Assembly (NCBI GenBank): GCA_021792235.1
Contig: JAJYVC010000010.1
Location: 1 to 23,614, forward strand
Direction of reading: 5' to 3'
DNA length: 23,614 nt
Source: Microcaldota archaeon
Lineage (GTDB): Archaea > Micrarchaeota > Micrarchaeia > Micrarchaeales > CABMGC01
Shown here: positions 6,822-14,868 of the stretch, piece after piece
How positions within the stretch are numbered: position 1 is the first letter of the stretch
Layout: each line of letters opens with the position of its first letter
Notes under the pieces: model-generated
Told to the model about the DNA's origin: nothing
Seen by the model: the letters and a program-made list of their open reading frames with translations, nothing else
The model's database searches: none
Position numbers and translations under genes: made by a program

Positions 6822-7790
6822 ATGCTTACTTTAGGCATAGAAAGCAGCGCGCACACCTTCGGAGTGGGCATAGTCGACAACGGCAAGGTGATTGCCAATG
6901 AGAAATCCATGTACAAAATAGGCACTACTGGCATGATCCCCAAGAAGGTTGCAGAATTCCACATGCAGAACTCAAACGATGTTGTAAGGAAGGCGCTGCA
7001 TAAGGCCGGAGTGAAGCTTTCAGACATTGAGGGTATAGGATATACCAAGGGCCCCGGAATAGGCACGTGCCTTCAGGTAGGGCAACTGGTCGCAAAGACC
7101 ATTGCCAAGAAGCTCAACGTGAAAATAGTGCCCGTGAATCATGGAATAGGCCACATAGAGATAGGAAGAATACAGAGCGGGCTCAATGATCCTGTTGTTC
7201 TTTATGTGAGCGGAGGAAATTCCCAGATACTAAAGATGACAAAGGAGAGGCACTATCGCGTGCTTGGGGAGACATACGATATAGGGATAGGGAATATGCT
7301 AGATAACTTCGCAAGGGAGATAAAGCTAAATCCTTCGTGGGGATCTACTGTGGAAAAAACTGCCATCGGTGGGAAGTATGTTCAGATGCCTTATACTGTC
7401 AAAGGCATGGATTTCTCGTTCACTGGCCTTCTAACACATTGCATTAAGCAGGTCGGCAGACACAGCAAGGAGGACATATGCTACTCCATACAGGAGGCGT
7501 CGTTCTCCATGCTCTGCGAGGCCACAGAACGCGCGCTTCTACTCACAAATAGCAGCGAACTGTGCGTGTGCGGCGGAGTGGCGCAGAACACCCGGCTCAA
7601 AGAGATGCTGAGTATTATTGCTGAGAGTCACGATGCAAAGATAGGTTACGCGGCCAACGAGTTCAACGCCGACAACGGCGCGATGATAGCCTTCGTTGCG
7701 GAGAGGATGATAAAAGGAGGATTCAGGGCGAAGCTAAGCGAATGCGGCATAGAGCAGAGGTACAGGATAGACCGGGCGATGGTGTTTTGA
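6822..7790 (+). CDS. kae1: KEOPS subunit Kae1 (TsaD family), tRNA t6A threonylcarbamoyl transferase
   Basis: A 322-aa ASKHA-fold protein. With its KEOPS partners it transfers threonylcarbamoyl to A37 of ANN-decoding tRNAs. Metal ligands His107 and His111 (VNHGIGHIEIG) and Asp284 (FNADNGAMIA) are present. The nucleotide-binding blocks are VLYVSGGNSQI, GETYDIGIGNMLDNFAREI, MDFSFTGLLT and CVCGGVAQNTRL. Length and N-terminus (MLTLGIESSAHTFGVGIV) match archaeal Kae1 closely, supporting ATG 6822, about 33 nt after a TATA box. Its stop overlaps the bud32 start by one base (TGATG), which suggests translational coupling. In some archaea the two are a single fused protein. Pcc1 and Cgi121 are not in this window. 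Confidence 0.96.
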   Translation: MLTLGIESSAHTFGVGIVDNGKVIANEKSMYKIGTTGMIPKKVAEFHMQNSNDVVRKALHKAGVKLSDIEGIGYTKGPGIGTCLQVGQLVAKTIAKKLNVKIVPVNHGIGHIEIGRIQSGLNDPVVLYVSGGNSQILKMTKERHYRVLGETYDIGIGNMLDNFAREIKLNPSWGSTVEKTAIGGKYVQMPYTVKGMDFSFTGLLTHCIKQVGRHSKEDICYSIQEASFSMLCEATERALLLTNSSELCVCGGVAQNTRLKEMLSIIAESHDAKIGYAANEFNADNGAMIAFVAERMIKGGFRAKLSECGIEQRYRIDRAMVF

Positions 7791-8377
7791 TGCAGCCGAT
7801 GTCAGAGGGCGCCGAAGCGCTCATATATGCAACACAGCTCTATGGCACAGATATCGTGGTCAAGTACAGGGCGCCGAAGCGGTACAGGATAAACGAGCTA
7901 GACCGGCCACTGATTAATATGCGTACAAAGAAGGAGGCCAAGCTGATGTTCAGGGCCAGCGAGGCCGGTGTCAACGTTCCAAGGATAATCGGGATTGGGG
8001 ACAATGTCATATACATGGAACGCATCAAAGGTGACCTTTTCAATGATTTGGAGATTTCAGCAGAGCTTGCGCGCGCCGCTGGAAAGCAGCTTGGCCTGCT
8101 ACATAATTCTGGCATAATACACGGCGATTTCACTCCAGCGAACATGATGGCTGACGGACGGCGCGTGTACATCATAGACTTTGGGCTTGCAGAGTCTACC
8201 TCAAGCAGCGAGGAACGTGCTCTGGACCTTCTTCTGATGAAGAGACAGATAAGCCCAGTTCTGTATGCTCATTTTGCAAAGTCGTATTCCAGCACGGCGA
8301 AGCAGAGCAGGGAGACTATGCTTAGGCTTGCAAAGGTTGAAAGGAGGGGCAGGTACCAGCTCAGGACTCTTGCCTAG
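7790..8377 (+). CDS. bud32: KEOPS subunit Bud32, small atypical kinase/ATPase
   Basis: A 195-aa piD261/Bud32 protein, the regulatory ATPase of KEOPS that contacts Kae1. The glycine loop is SEGAEALIY (5-13), catalytic Lys25 is in VVKYR, and Glu49 is in KKEA. The catalytic loop is HGDFTPANMM (111-120, Asp113 and Asn118), and DFG is at 130-132. The basic C-terminal tail (KVERRGRYQ) fits the tRNA-contacting tail of the family. The frame opens earlier, at 7742, inside kae1. ATG 7790 is chosen because it overlaps the kae1 stop by one base and starts just before the conserved EGAEA loop. The gene ends 6 nt from the convergent ankyrin gene. Confidence 0.95.
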   Translation: MQPMSEGAEALIYATQLYGTDIVVKYRAPKRYRINELDRPLINMRTKKEAKLMFRASEAGVNVPRIIGIGDNVIYMERIKGDLFNDLEISAELARAAGKQLGLLHNSGIIHGDFTPANMMADGRRVYIIDFGLAESTSSSEERALDLLLMKRQISPVLYAHFAKSYSSTAKQSRETMLRLAKVERRGRYQLRTLA

Positions 8378-8383
8378 GAGATC

Positions 8384-9070
8384 CTAGTCATCAAACTTTA
8401 TCCCTGCCTCGTTGAATGCATCGTCTACCTTCCTTTCAAGATCTGCGAGATCGCTGTAAACGGATATGTCTGCTCCAGCCCTTATCAATACATTCACAGC
8501 TTCGGGCCTCTTGAGCGTCGTGGCGTATTCAAGCGCAGTAATTCCATCGAAGTCGCCCTCGTTTATTTGAGCACCGTTCTTTACTAGGTAATCTATTACC
8601 TCTGCGCTTCCTATAGCCGCTGCCCATATTAGCGGAGTCCACCCATCATTGTCATCAAGGTGTATGTCTGCCTTGCCGAGCGCAAGTATCCTTACCATCT
8701 CAATATCCCTGTTGGATATTGCCTTGACAATTGCGCTGTGACCCTTGTTGTCCTGCGCATTCACGTCAGCCGCTGCGCCTATCAGAAGCCTCGCCATATC
8801 GTGCCGCGACTCCATGGCCGCGAACATTAGAGGGGTGTTGCCAAAGTCGTTCTTCGCGTTGACGTCAGCACCCTTCTGTATCAGCAAACCAACCAGTTCG
8901 ACGTTCCCACTCCACACGCCGTACATAAGCGGAGTCATGCCGTTCTTTTCCTCCAGGTTCACGTCTGCTCCTGCTGCGATTGCATGCCGTGCCGACACGA
9001 CGTCTCCCTGTGCTATTGCGTATGTCAATCCCACGTTATCTGACGTCTTGAATGCAGCCATCGTTATCAC
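8384..9070 (-). CDS. Ankyrin-repeat protein, second gene of a tandem pair
   Basis: A 228-aa protein made almost wholly of six ankyrin repeats (about 33 residues each: GMTPLMYGVWSGNVELVGLLIQ, GNTPLMFAAMESRHDMARLL, GWTPLIWAAAIGSAEVIDYL, and so on). There is no signal peptide or membrane segment, so it is probably a cytosolic protein-binding scaffold. After the repeats comes a short acidic helix, LADLERKVDDAFNEAG, that resembles the end of its neighbour. The GTG start at 9070 overlaps the neighbour's stop as GTGA, implying translational coupling. ATG 9061 is a plausible alternative. The partner is unknown. Proximity to bud32 is convergent, so shared function is not implied. Confidence 0.88.
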   Translation of the reverse strand: MITMAAFKTSDNVGLTYAIAQGDVVSARHAIAAGADVNLEEKNGMTPLMYGVWSGNVELVGLLIQKGADVNAKNDFGNTPLMFAAMESRHDMARLLIGAAADVNAQDNKGHSAIVKAISNRDIEMVRILALGKADIHLDDNDGWTPLIWAAAIGSAEVIDYLVKNGAQINEGDFDGITALEYATTLKRPEAVNVLIRAGADISVYSDLADLERKVDDAFNEAGIKFDD

Positions 9071-9723
9071 TGACCAGGGAACATATCCTCCACTTTCCTC
9101 ATTATGTCAATATAGTCGTCAACTTCGGTCGGCACGGCCCCGTTCCTTAGCAGCAGGTCCCTGATCTCAGGCTTGTTGCCTATGATCGCTATGTCCAACG
9201 CTCTAGTTCCTTGATCACAAGTGTAGTTTACATCAGCGCCGGATTCCACGAGCCTGGCAGCTACTGGCAGGTTGCCCTTCGAAGCAGCAAGTATGAGTGG
9301 CGTTATGCCAAGGGCATCATTCTCGCCCAAGTCTGCTCCGTTCTTTATCAGAACCTCGACTATCCTCACATTGCCCATCGTTGCTGCCACGTCTATGGGC
9401 CTGTATCTGGATCCGTCCTTCATGTTTATGTCAGCGCCGTGCTTTAGGAGCAGCTCTGCAATTCTCTCCCCATACTCTTGAGTCGCAGCGTAGGTCAGAG
9501 GTGTCCAACCTTCGCCATCAATCACGTTCAGTTTTGCTCCATTCTTCAATAGAATCTCAGCAACCTCGACTGACCCATTGTTTATGGCCATGAGCAGGGG
9601 TGTGATGCCGCCATTATCACTATTGACGTCAGCACCCCGCTTTATCGCAGCCAGTGCCGCCTGCGCATCGTTCTTCGAAGCCGCGTGCGCCAGCTTCAAA
9701 TCATTGTCGAACCTGAGAACCAT
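9067..9723 (-). CDS. Ankyrin-repeat protein, first gene of a tandem pair
   Basis: A 218-aa protein with about six ankyrin repeats (GITPLLMAINNGSVEVAEILLKNGA, GWTPLTYAATQEYGERIAELLLKHGA, YRPIDVAATMGNVRIVEVLIKNGA, GITPLILAASKGNLPVAARLVESGA). It has the same layout as the downstream protein: an N-terminal capping helix with an [A/S]-x-x-x-D start, the repeats, then a short charged helix (DYIDIMRKVEDMF). No export signal is seen. ATG 9723 lies about 30 nt after a TATA-like box (CTTAAATATC on the minus strand near 9752-9762), so this gene leads the operon. The two proteins probably arose by gene duplication. Function and partner are unknown. Confidence 0.88.
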   Translation of the reverse strand: MVLRFDNDLKLAHAASKNDAQAALAAIKRGADVNSDNGGITPLLMAINNGSVEVAEILLKNGAKLNVIDGEGWTPLTYAATQEYGERIAELLLKHGADINMKDGSRYRPIDVAATMGNVRIVEVLIKNGADLGENDALGITPLILAASKGNLPVAARLVESGADVNYTCDQGTRALDIAIIGNKPEIRDLLLRNGAVPTEVDDYIDIMRKVEDMFPGQ

Positions 9724-9783
9724 GACTATCCAAGAATAAGCTTGCCTTTACAGATATTTAAGCCGAATCTTCAAGAATCCCTA

Positions 9784-11031
9784 TCACGTGCCGTACTCCC
9801 ATTGGCTTAGGTACTTCTGCTGCTTGCCGCTGAGCCTGTCTATGCCTATGCCCATTGCCTTGAGCTTTATCGAAGCGATAGCCCTATCTATTTCGTCAGG
9901 TACCTTGTAGACCTTGTTGTCAAGTTTTCCCTCCTTGTCAAGCACATACTGCGCTGAGAGTGCCTGGTTGCAGAAGCTCAGGTCCATGACCTCGCTAGGG
10001 TGGCCTTCCGCAGCTCCAAGATTAACCAACCTTCCCTCTGCGATCAGGAAGAGCCTCTTCCCGTTCTTGAGCGTGTACTCCTCAAGGTGCTCCCTTATCT
10101 TCCTGCTCTTGACTGCCATGGTTCTCAGTGCCTTGACATCAACCTCAACATCGAAATGGCCCGTGTTGCACAGGATCGCACCATCGCGCATGTTCTTCAT
10201 GTGCCGACCGACTATGATGTCAATATCTCCAGTTGCAGTTACGAATATCTCCCCGACCTTCGAGGCTTCGTCCATGGTCATAACATCAAAGCCATCCATG
10301 TTCGCTTCAAGAGCCTTGAACGGATCAACCTCTGTGATTATCACTCTCGCACCAATGCCACGGAGTCTCATCGCCACGCCCCTTCCGACCCATCCGTATC
10401 CTCCTACAACAGCTATCTTTCCAGGGATGAATATGTTCGTAGCGCGTATTATGCCGTCTACAGTGCTCTGCCCAGTCCCGTACCTGTTGTCGAAAAGATA
10501 CTTCGTATTGGCGTTGTTTACTGCTATTATAGGATACTTTAGTACGCCATCCCTCTCCATTGCCTTTATCCTGTGTATGCCGCTCGTTGTCTCTTCGGTG
10601 CCTCCAACCGCATCAGTCCTCACACCTTTCCCGTGTGCAAGAGTGTGAAGGTCGGCTCCGTCATCGATTATTATGTCAGGCTTGAAGTCAAGAACTTTAT
10701 GTATGCACTCGTTGTAATCATCAACGCTCTCTCCCTTCCATGCGAAGACCCGCACACCGTCCTTAACGAGCGCTGCCGCTATGTCGTCCTGAGTGGAAAG
10801 CGGGTTGCCTGCTCCAAGGGACAGCTCTGCGCCCCCAGCCTTGAGGCAGCGCATTAGCACTCCAGTCTCCTTAGTAACATGCAGCAGTGCAGATATCCGC
10901 TTGCCCCTGAACGGCTTAGACCTAGCCAAGCCCTTCTTCACCTCCCCTAGTGCCGGCATGTGCATTGCGGCCCATTCCAGCTGCCTGTTGCCCTGCTCGG
11001 CAAGCTTAACGTCCTTTATCTTGTAATCCAC
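9784..11031 (-). CDS. ahcY: S-adenosylhomocysteine hydrolase
   Basis: A 415-aa NAD-dependent cytosolic enzyme that splits S-adenosylhomocysteine into adenosine and homocysteine, relieving product inhibition of methyltransferases. The substrate-domain motifs are HVTKETGVLM, DDGADLH, EETTSG (146-151) and NNANTKYLFDN, with Lys177 and Asp181. The NAD-binding loop is VVGGYGWVGRG (209-218). C-terminal blocks HPSEVMDLSF and YKVPDEIDRAIA are present. Length is near the archaeal norm, which is shorter than the animal enzyme. It starts with GTG at 11031; no ATG is possible in frame just upstream. It lies 31 nt after eL41 on the same strand with no clear promoter between, so the two are probably co-transcribed. 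Some archaeal homologues prefer S-inosylhomocysteine, which sequence alone cannot settle here. Confidence 0.95.
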   Translation of the reverse strand: MDYKIKDVKLAEQGNRQLEWAAMHMPALGEVKKGLARSKPFRGKRISALLHVTKETGVLMRCLKAGGAELSLGAGNPLSTQDDIAAALVKDGVRVFAWKGESVDDYNECIHKVLDFKPDIIIDDGADLHTLAHGKGVRTDAVGGTEETTSGIHRIKAMERDGVLKYPIIAVNNANTKYLFDNRYGTGQSTVDGIIRATNIFIPGKIAVVGGYGWVGRGVAMRLRGIGARVIITEVDPFKALEANMDGFDVMTMDEASKVGEIFVTATGDIDIIVGRHMKNMRDGAILCNTGHFDVEVDVKALRTMAVKSRKIREHLEEYTLKNGKRLFLIAEGRLVNLGAAEGHPSEVMDLSFCNQALSAQYVLDKEGKLDNKVYKVPDEIDRAIASIKLKAMGIGIDRLSGKQQKYLSQWEYGT

Positions 11032-11062
11032 AGAACCACAATATGAAATGTGATATGCGCGG

Positions 11063-11167
11063 CTAGAGCTCTCCGACTCTTCTCTTCTGGGCCCTCTTTA
11101 TCCTGCGCCTTCTCTTCTTGAGCCACTTCCAGCGCATTCTTCCCTTCTTCTTCCACTTCCTAGGCAC
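11063..11167 (-). CDS. rpl41e: Ribosomal protein eL41
   Basis: A 34-aa, extremely basic peptide beginning PRKWKKKGRMRWKWLKKRRR. It matches from memory the archaeal eL41 pattern (Thermococcales: PRKWKKKGRMRWKWIKKR). eL41 is a single helix that bridges the two ribosomal subunits. The GTG at 11167 is chosen because it places the start at the family N-terminus; the frame is open further upstream but reads a non-homologous hydrophobic stretch. A TATA-like box (TTTATAATA on the minus strand, about 11207-11217) would give a short leader. Genes this small and GTG-started are often missed in annotation. Confidence 0.85.
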   Translation of the reverse strand: MPRKWKKKGRMRWKWLKKRRRRIKRAQKRRVGEL

Positions 11168-11300
11168 GCTTCCCAAAGCAAGCACCACTGACCTAATTAT
11201 GGTAGCAATATTATAAAACCAGCACATGAGTAAAGCGCTGCTGCAAAACGCACCGCTAAACAAATAAATACTTTGCCTGAATAGACTCTACAGTGCTTCA

Positions 11301-12080
11301 ATGAATTCAAAGGCTATATTGGTATACATACTGCTGCTTGTCGTAGTGGCCGCGCTCGTATTCTTTCTCCTGCCAAAGTCAAACACGCAGAATGCAACCA
11401 CATCAACTACCACTGCCACTACAACAGCAACTTCAAACCAGACATCAAGCGCGAGCACCACTTCAACAACAACTGTGGCTGCAAGGAATTACTCATCATG
11501 CATATCTGTAAATCAGAATGTGTCGATATTCAACGGCAACTTCTCCACTGGAACATATGCTGGATGGAGCTCAATAGGCCTTGGCTTCGGAACAGTGCCC
11601 ACCAACATAAGCAAGGCCAATGCCAACCAGGCCTACTATTCCCATCCATGGCAGGGAGCTACAAGCGGCTTCTTTGCTACCAATTACCAAGGCGGGCTGC
11701 AGGTGGTTGGGGGCAATCTCACATCCACTCCGTTCCTGGTAACAGAGCCGTACCTCAACTTTAAGATAATATCAACGCAGAGCAGCCTGCTTTACATACA
11801 GATACTAAGCAACAGCACGCCGGTGATAACCTCGTATTTCAACTCATACAGGGTTCCGGGCAACGGGCAGAATGCGACAAGCACATTCGTAAATGCAAGC
11901 ATAAGTCTTCTCCCGCTAATATGCAAATATGCGCAGATAAAAGTGACGGCAAACACCGGGCTGGTGACGGGAGGCAATGCCAACCTCAACTACATAGCGG
12001 TCACGGACTTCTACCTGAGCAAGAAGGCGGTCTCAGCGCAGGGCGTCCTGGTCAACCAGTCGCTCAATCTGAGCAGATAA
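11301..12080 (+). CDS. Membrane-anchored extracellular protein with a Thr/Ser-rich stalk and a beta-sandwich-like domain
   Basis: A 259-aa protein with a single N-terminal membrane helix (residues 6-24, ILVYILLLVVVAALVFFLL). Next is a low-complexity Thr/Ser/Asn stalk (about 29-62), likely O- and N-glycosylated. Residues 65-250 form a beta-rich globular domain with the pattern FNGNFSTGTYAGWSSIG at its start, reminiscent of jelly-roll/carbohydrate-binding modules. At least eight NxS/T sequons are present. The orientation (short basic N-terminus, long outside part) indicates a cell-surface protein. I do not recognise a named family. A weak TATA (CAAATAAATA near 11260) precedes ATG 11301. cysS follows 9 nt after its stop and is probably co-transcribed, although the two have no obvious functional link. 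Confidence 0.75.
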   Translation: MNSKAILVYILLLVVVAALVFFLLPKSNTQNATTSTTTATTTATSNQTSSASTTSTTTVAARNYSSCISVNQNVSIFNGNFSTGTYAGWSSIGLGFGTVPTNISKANANQAYYSHPWQGATSGFFATNYQGGLQVVGGNLTSTPFLVTEPYLNFKIISTQSSLLYIQILSNSTPVITSYFNSYRVPGNGQNATSTFVNASISLLPLICKYAQIKVTANTGLVTGGNANLNYIAVTDFYLSKKAVSAQGVLVNQSLNLSR

Positions 12081-12089
12081 GGAATCGCG

Positions 12090-13520
12090 ATGCTCTTAGT
12101 GTACAACACTCTTTCTAGGTCTAAAGAGGAGTTCAGGCCGATCAATGGCAAGGTGGTGAAGATGTTCGTGTGCGGGCAGACCGTGTACGACGACGCGCAC
12201 CTGGGGCATGCAAAGAACTACATAAACTTCGATGTGGTTGCAAGATGGCTCAGGCAGAGCGGATACGACCTCAAGTACATACAGAACATAACTGATGTTG
12301 ATGACAAGATAATAAAGAGGGCTGCGGAGGAAGGTACAGATCCTGTGGAACTTGCGCGCAGGTTCGAGACCAGGTTCATGGAGGACATGGATGCGATAGG
12401 AGTGCGTAAGAATGTAGACCAGTATCCAAGGTCACACGACTACATAGACGAGATACGCATGCAGATACAGCTCCTAATAGACAATGGGTATGCCTACAGG
12501 GTCGAAGACGACATGTACTATGACGTGTCAAAGTTTCCAGATTACACAAAGCTATCAGGAATGAAGATAGAGGAGCTTGAGAAGCACAGGATAGAGCCCA
12601 GGGAGGGCAAGAGGAATGGCTACGACTTTGCCCTTTGGAAAGCGGCGAAGGAATCAGAGCCAAGCTGGGAGATAAAGCTCACGATCGACGGCAAGGAGGA
12701 GACGCTCAGTGGAAGGCCCGGTTGGCACATAGAGGACACCGCGATAACACATGCGATATTTGGCAAGCAATACGATCTGCACGGAGGTGCCATAGAGCTG
12801 ATATTCCCCCATCATACCAACGAGATAGCGCAGGCTGAGGCCGCATTCGGCTCCAAGCCTTTCGTGAAATACTGGTTGCATTCGGGCATAATGCTAATAA
12901 AGGGCGAGAAGATGTCCAAGAGCCTCAGGAACTTCATACGCATACGCGAGCTTCTCAAGAGGTTCGATGCCGAGGCGCTGAGGCTCATGGTTCTGTCAAC
13001 CCACTACAGGAAGGATTTTGGATACACCGAGGAGCTGATGAAGAAGGCTGCGGCGCGACTGAACTACATGTACGCATCGTTTAGTATATTCTACAACATG
13101 AAGGAGGCCAGGAGCAGGGAAAGGTGCGCTGAGGTAGACGAAGTGATTAAGGGCATGCAGTCGGAATTCTCAGAGGCGATGGATGACGATTTCAACACGC
13201 CACTAGCAATAATGGTACTTGCGTCAACCATAGACAAGCTTAGGTCATACGCAGAGAGCTACCAAGAAATCGGGGAAAGGGCAAAGTCCGAGGCTGTCGG
13301 CGCCGTGCTCAGCGCGGCAGGCGTGCTGGGCATACTGCAGAAGGATACCTACAAGGAGAAGCTCCCTGACGACGCCGCCAAACTGATAAAGGACAGGGAA
13401 AGCCTACGCACGGCGAAGAAGTTTGACGAAGCAGATGCGATAAGGGAAAGGCTGAGATCGGAACATTCAATAGCAGTTGAGGACAGCGAGTACGGCACGA
13501 TATGGTACAGGTCAAAGTAA
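12090..13520 (+). CDS. cysS: Cysteinyl-tRNA synthetase
   Basis: A 476-aa class I synthetase charging tRNA-Cys. HLGH is at 37-40 in CGQTVYDDAHLGH, and KMSKS is at 274-278. The zinc site that discriminates cysteine normally uses C28, C209, H234 and E238 (E. coli numbering). Here Cys28, His241 and Glu245 are present, but the second Cys is Asp216 (GWHIEDTA instead of GWHIEC). The DALR-type helical region (DDDFNTPLAI) and a short C-terminal domain are in place and full length. ATG 12090 follows a weak GGAATC ribosome-binding site. The gene is convergent with the winged-helix-like gene, 16 nt away. Confidence 0.95.
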   Translation: MLLVYNTLSRSKEEFRPINGKVVKMFVCGQTVYDDAHLGHAKNYINFDVVARWLRQSGYDLKYIQNITDVDDKIIKRAAEEGTDPVELARRFETRFMEDMDAIGVRKNVDQYPRSHDYIDEIRMQIQLLIDNGYAYRVEDDMYYDVSKFPDYTKLSGMKIEELEKHRIEPREGKRNGYDFALWKAAKESEPSWEIKLTIDGKEETLSGRPGWHIEDTAITHAIFGKQYDLHGGAIELIFPHHTNEIAQAEAAFGSKPFVKYWLHSGIMLIKGEKMSKSLRNFIRIRELLKRFDAEALRLMVLSTHYRKDFGYTEELMKKAAARLNYMYASFSIFYNMKEARSRERCAEVDEVIKGMQSEFSEAMDDDFNTPLAIMVLASTIDKLRSYAESYQEIGERAKSEAVGAVLSAAGVLGILQKDTYKEKLPDDAAKLIKDRESLRTAKKFDEADAIRERLRSEHSIAVEDSEYGTIWYRSK

Positions 13521-13536
13521 CGGACCTGCGCTGCGA

Positions 13537-13986
13537 TTATGCCTGCTGCTCAGGTGCGGGTTGCTGCTGGACCGCCTCCAATGAAGTCCTTCCTCCTCTC
13601 TTCTTCTGCTTGTCAGTCTTTGCGTTTGCAAACAGGAGCGCGAGATCTTCTTCCTTCTGTGCATCAACCCACGCCTTTATGTAAACCGACATGTTTTTCA
13701 TAGGTTTTGAGTACCTGTCAGTGAATGTGTATACTCCATTATCATGCTTGAGCAGCCCTACCATCACCCCAAAGTCAAGGTACCTCTTCCACGTAGCCAG
13801 CGGAAGCTCGTCGCTGCAATCCTTTAGCCGCACCCCGTTTTTCTTCTTGACTTCGCACAGAGCCTTGGAGAACCGGTATGCCTTGGTCTCGTTGTCGAAG
13901 TAGATCCTCGCAACATCCTTGACATTTGGATCCTTAAGCTTCTCCTTAAGAGGAGCGTCCTCATACTCCCAATACCTGATCGCCAT
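13537..13986 (-). CDS. Uncharacterised protein, winged-helix-like
   Basis: A 149-aa cytosolic protein that I do not recognise. Residues 30-100 read like a winged helix: helix AYRFSKALCEVKKKN, helix DELPLATWKRYLDFGVMVGLL, then a hairpin KHDNGVYTFTDRY. A further helix (MSVYIKAWVDAQKEEDLALLF) follows, then a basic and Gln/Pro/Ala-rich tail (KQKKRGG ... EAVQQQPAPEQQA). DNA or RNA binding is a possible role but is inferred only from this pattern. ATG 13986 is preceded by a TATA-like box (TTAAATTTATT on the minus strand, 14006-14018) at leaderless spacing. It lies 40 nt downstream of the Tubby-like gene on the same strand. Confidence 0.7.
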   Translation of the reverse strand: MAIRYWEYEDAPLKEKLKDPNVKDVARIYFDNETKAYRFSKALCEVKKKNGVRLKDCSDELPLATWKRYLDFGVMVGLLKHDNGVYTFTDRYSKPMKNMSVYIKAWVDAQKEEDLALLFANAKTDKQKKRGGRTSLEAVQQQPAPEQQA

Positions 13987-14025
13987 GGATAAACTTACAC
14001 AAGGAATAAATTTAACCTTTGCGTA

Positions 14026-14718
14026 CTACAGTTTGAAGCTTATGCCTCCCCCTCCAGGCCCTCCAAATCCAGGATTGCCAAAACCGGTTCCGCCAACAGG
14101 GCCGAAGTTCACTACACCAGGGCCAGCAGATGAATGGAAGAGATGATCAACAGCTATCGCAAACTCCAAGAGCATAAGTGTGCTTATTCTTTTGTCAGTA
14201 ATCTGCAGTACGAATCTTGAATTCTGCATCGCAATGCCCGCATCAATTGCGTTATTACTGTATCCCATTCCAGGGAAGAGTATTGCTATCTTGGCTAGGG
14301 ACACCGACTCATCCGGAGTTGTTATATCATAACCTAGGTTCTCCAGCTTACCTTCCATCAATGCCAACAGCGGGAAGTTAAGCGCCGCTGCTGCAAGTTT
14401 GTTTCCATCAGATCCAAACAGCGAGAACTTTGCGCCCTGTAGGTTAATTATCTGCATGTCCTTTGAAGCTCTCCCCAGCAGGTTATTACTCCCATCATAG
14501 AATTCATACGTAGGAGTCACTGCCATCATCTTCCTGTGCAATACGCCTATCGTAGCCCCAGACGCATCCACAAGCAGGTACTGGCCCCCTATAAGTTTTC
14601 TCTTCACTTCAAATAGCCGGTTACCGTCCTTGTCATAGCAATCATAGGGAAGGTTAAGGCCGAACTTCATGGGCCTTGCAATAACATAAGTATCAAGATC
14701 AAACACTCCTCCTGCCAT
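14026..14718 (-). CDS. Tubby C-terminal-like/LURP-one-related (LOR) domain protein with Gly/Pro-rich tail
   Basis: A 230-aa protein. Residues ~10-195 show the repeated strand pattern of LOR/DUF567/scramblase-like proteins: YDCYDKDGNRLFEVKRKLI, YLLVDASGATIGVLHRKMMAVTPTYEFYDG and LLGRASKD, then a paired half-barrel and a long late helix (KRISTLMLLEFAIAVDHLFHS). The last ~28 residues are a disordered Gly/Pro/Phe tail (GFGNPGFGGPGGGG). Family members sit at or near membranes or bind lipids, but the function in archaea is unknown. The frame opens at TTG 14733, but ATG 14718 is preferred because GGTGGAT, a good ribosome-binding site, lies 8 nt before it. It is divergent from lemA. Confidence 0.7.
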   Translation of the reverse strand: MAGGVFDLDTYVIARPMKFGLNLPYDCYDKDGNRLFEVKRKLIGGQYLLVDASGATIGVLHRKMMAVTPTYEFYDGSNNLLGRASKDMQIINLQGAKFSLFGSDGNKLAAAALNFPLLALMEGKLENLGYDITTPDESVSLAKIAILFPGMGYSNNAIDAGIAMQNSRFVLQITDKRISTLMLLEFAIAVDHLFHSSAGPGVVNFGPVGGTGFGNPGFGGPGGGGISFKL

Positions 14719-14868
14719 AAGCCAATCCACCAATGATTTGCCATTACACTGTAATAGTTAATAAATCTGCTTTTTGAATACGGCAGTATCTATTGAAAAC
14801 TGAAGTGTCTATAAATCGAAAGCTTGATAAACATTTTTAAGTTTTCGTGTTTCTATAATATTGATTTT

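Noticed and set aside
7742..7789. Earlier Bud32 start inside kae1
   Set aside because: ATG 7790 overlaps the kae1 stop and sits at the family N-terminus; the extension looks like frame-shifted kae1.
9914..10648. Plus-strand 244-codon open frame inside ahcY
   Set aside because: It is the antisense shadow of a full-length conserved enzyme.
11168..11263. Longer reading of eL41 from an upstream ATG
   Set aside because: It adds a hydrophobic, Cys-rich stretch with no likeness to eL41 and spans the predicted promoter.
14824..14868. TTG-started extension of LemA
   Set aside because: It overlaps the likely TATA box and is absent from the family; ATG 14869 fits.
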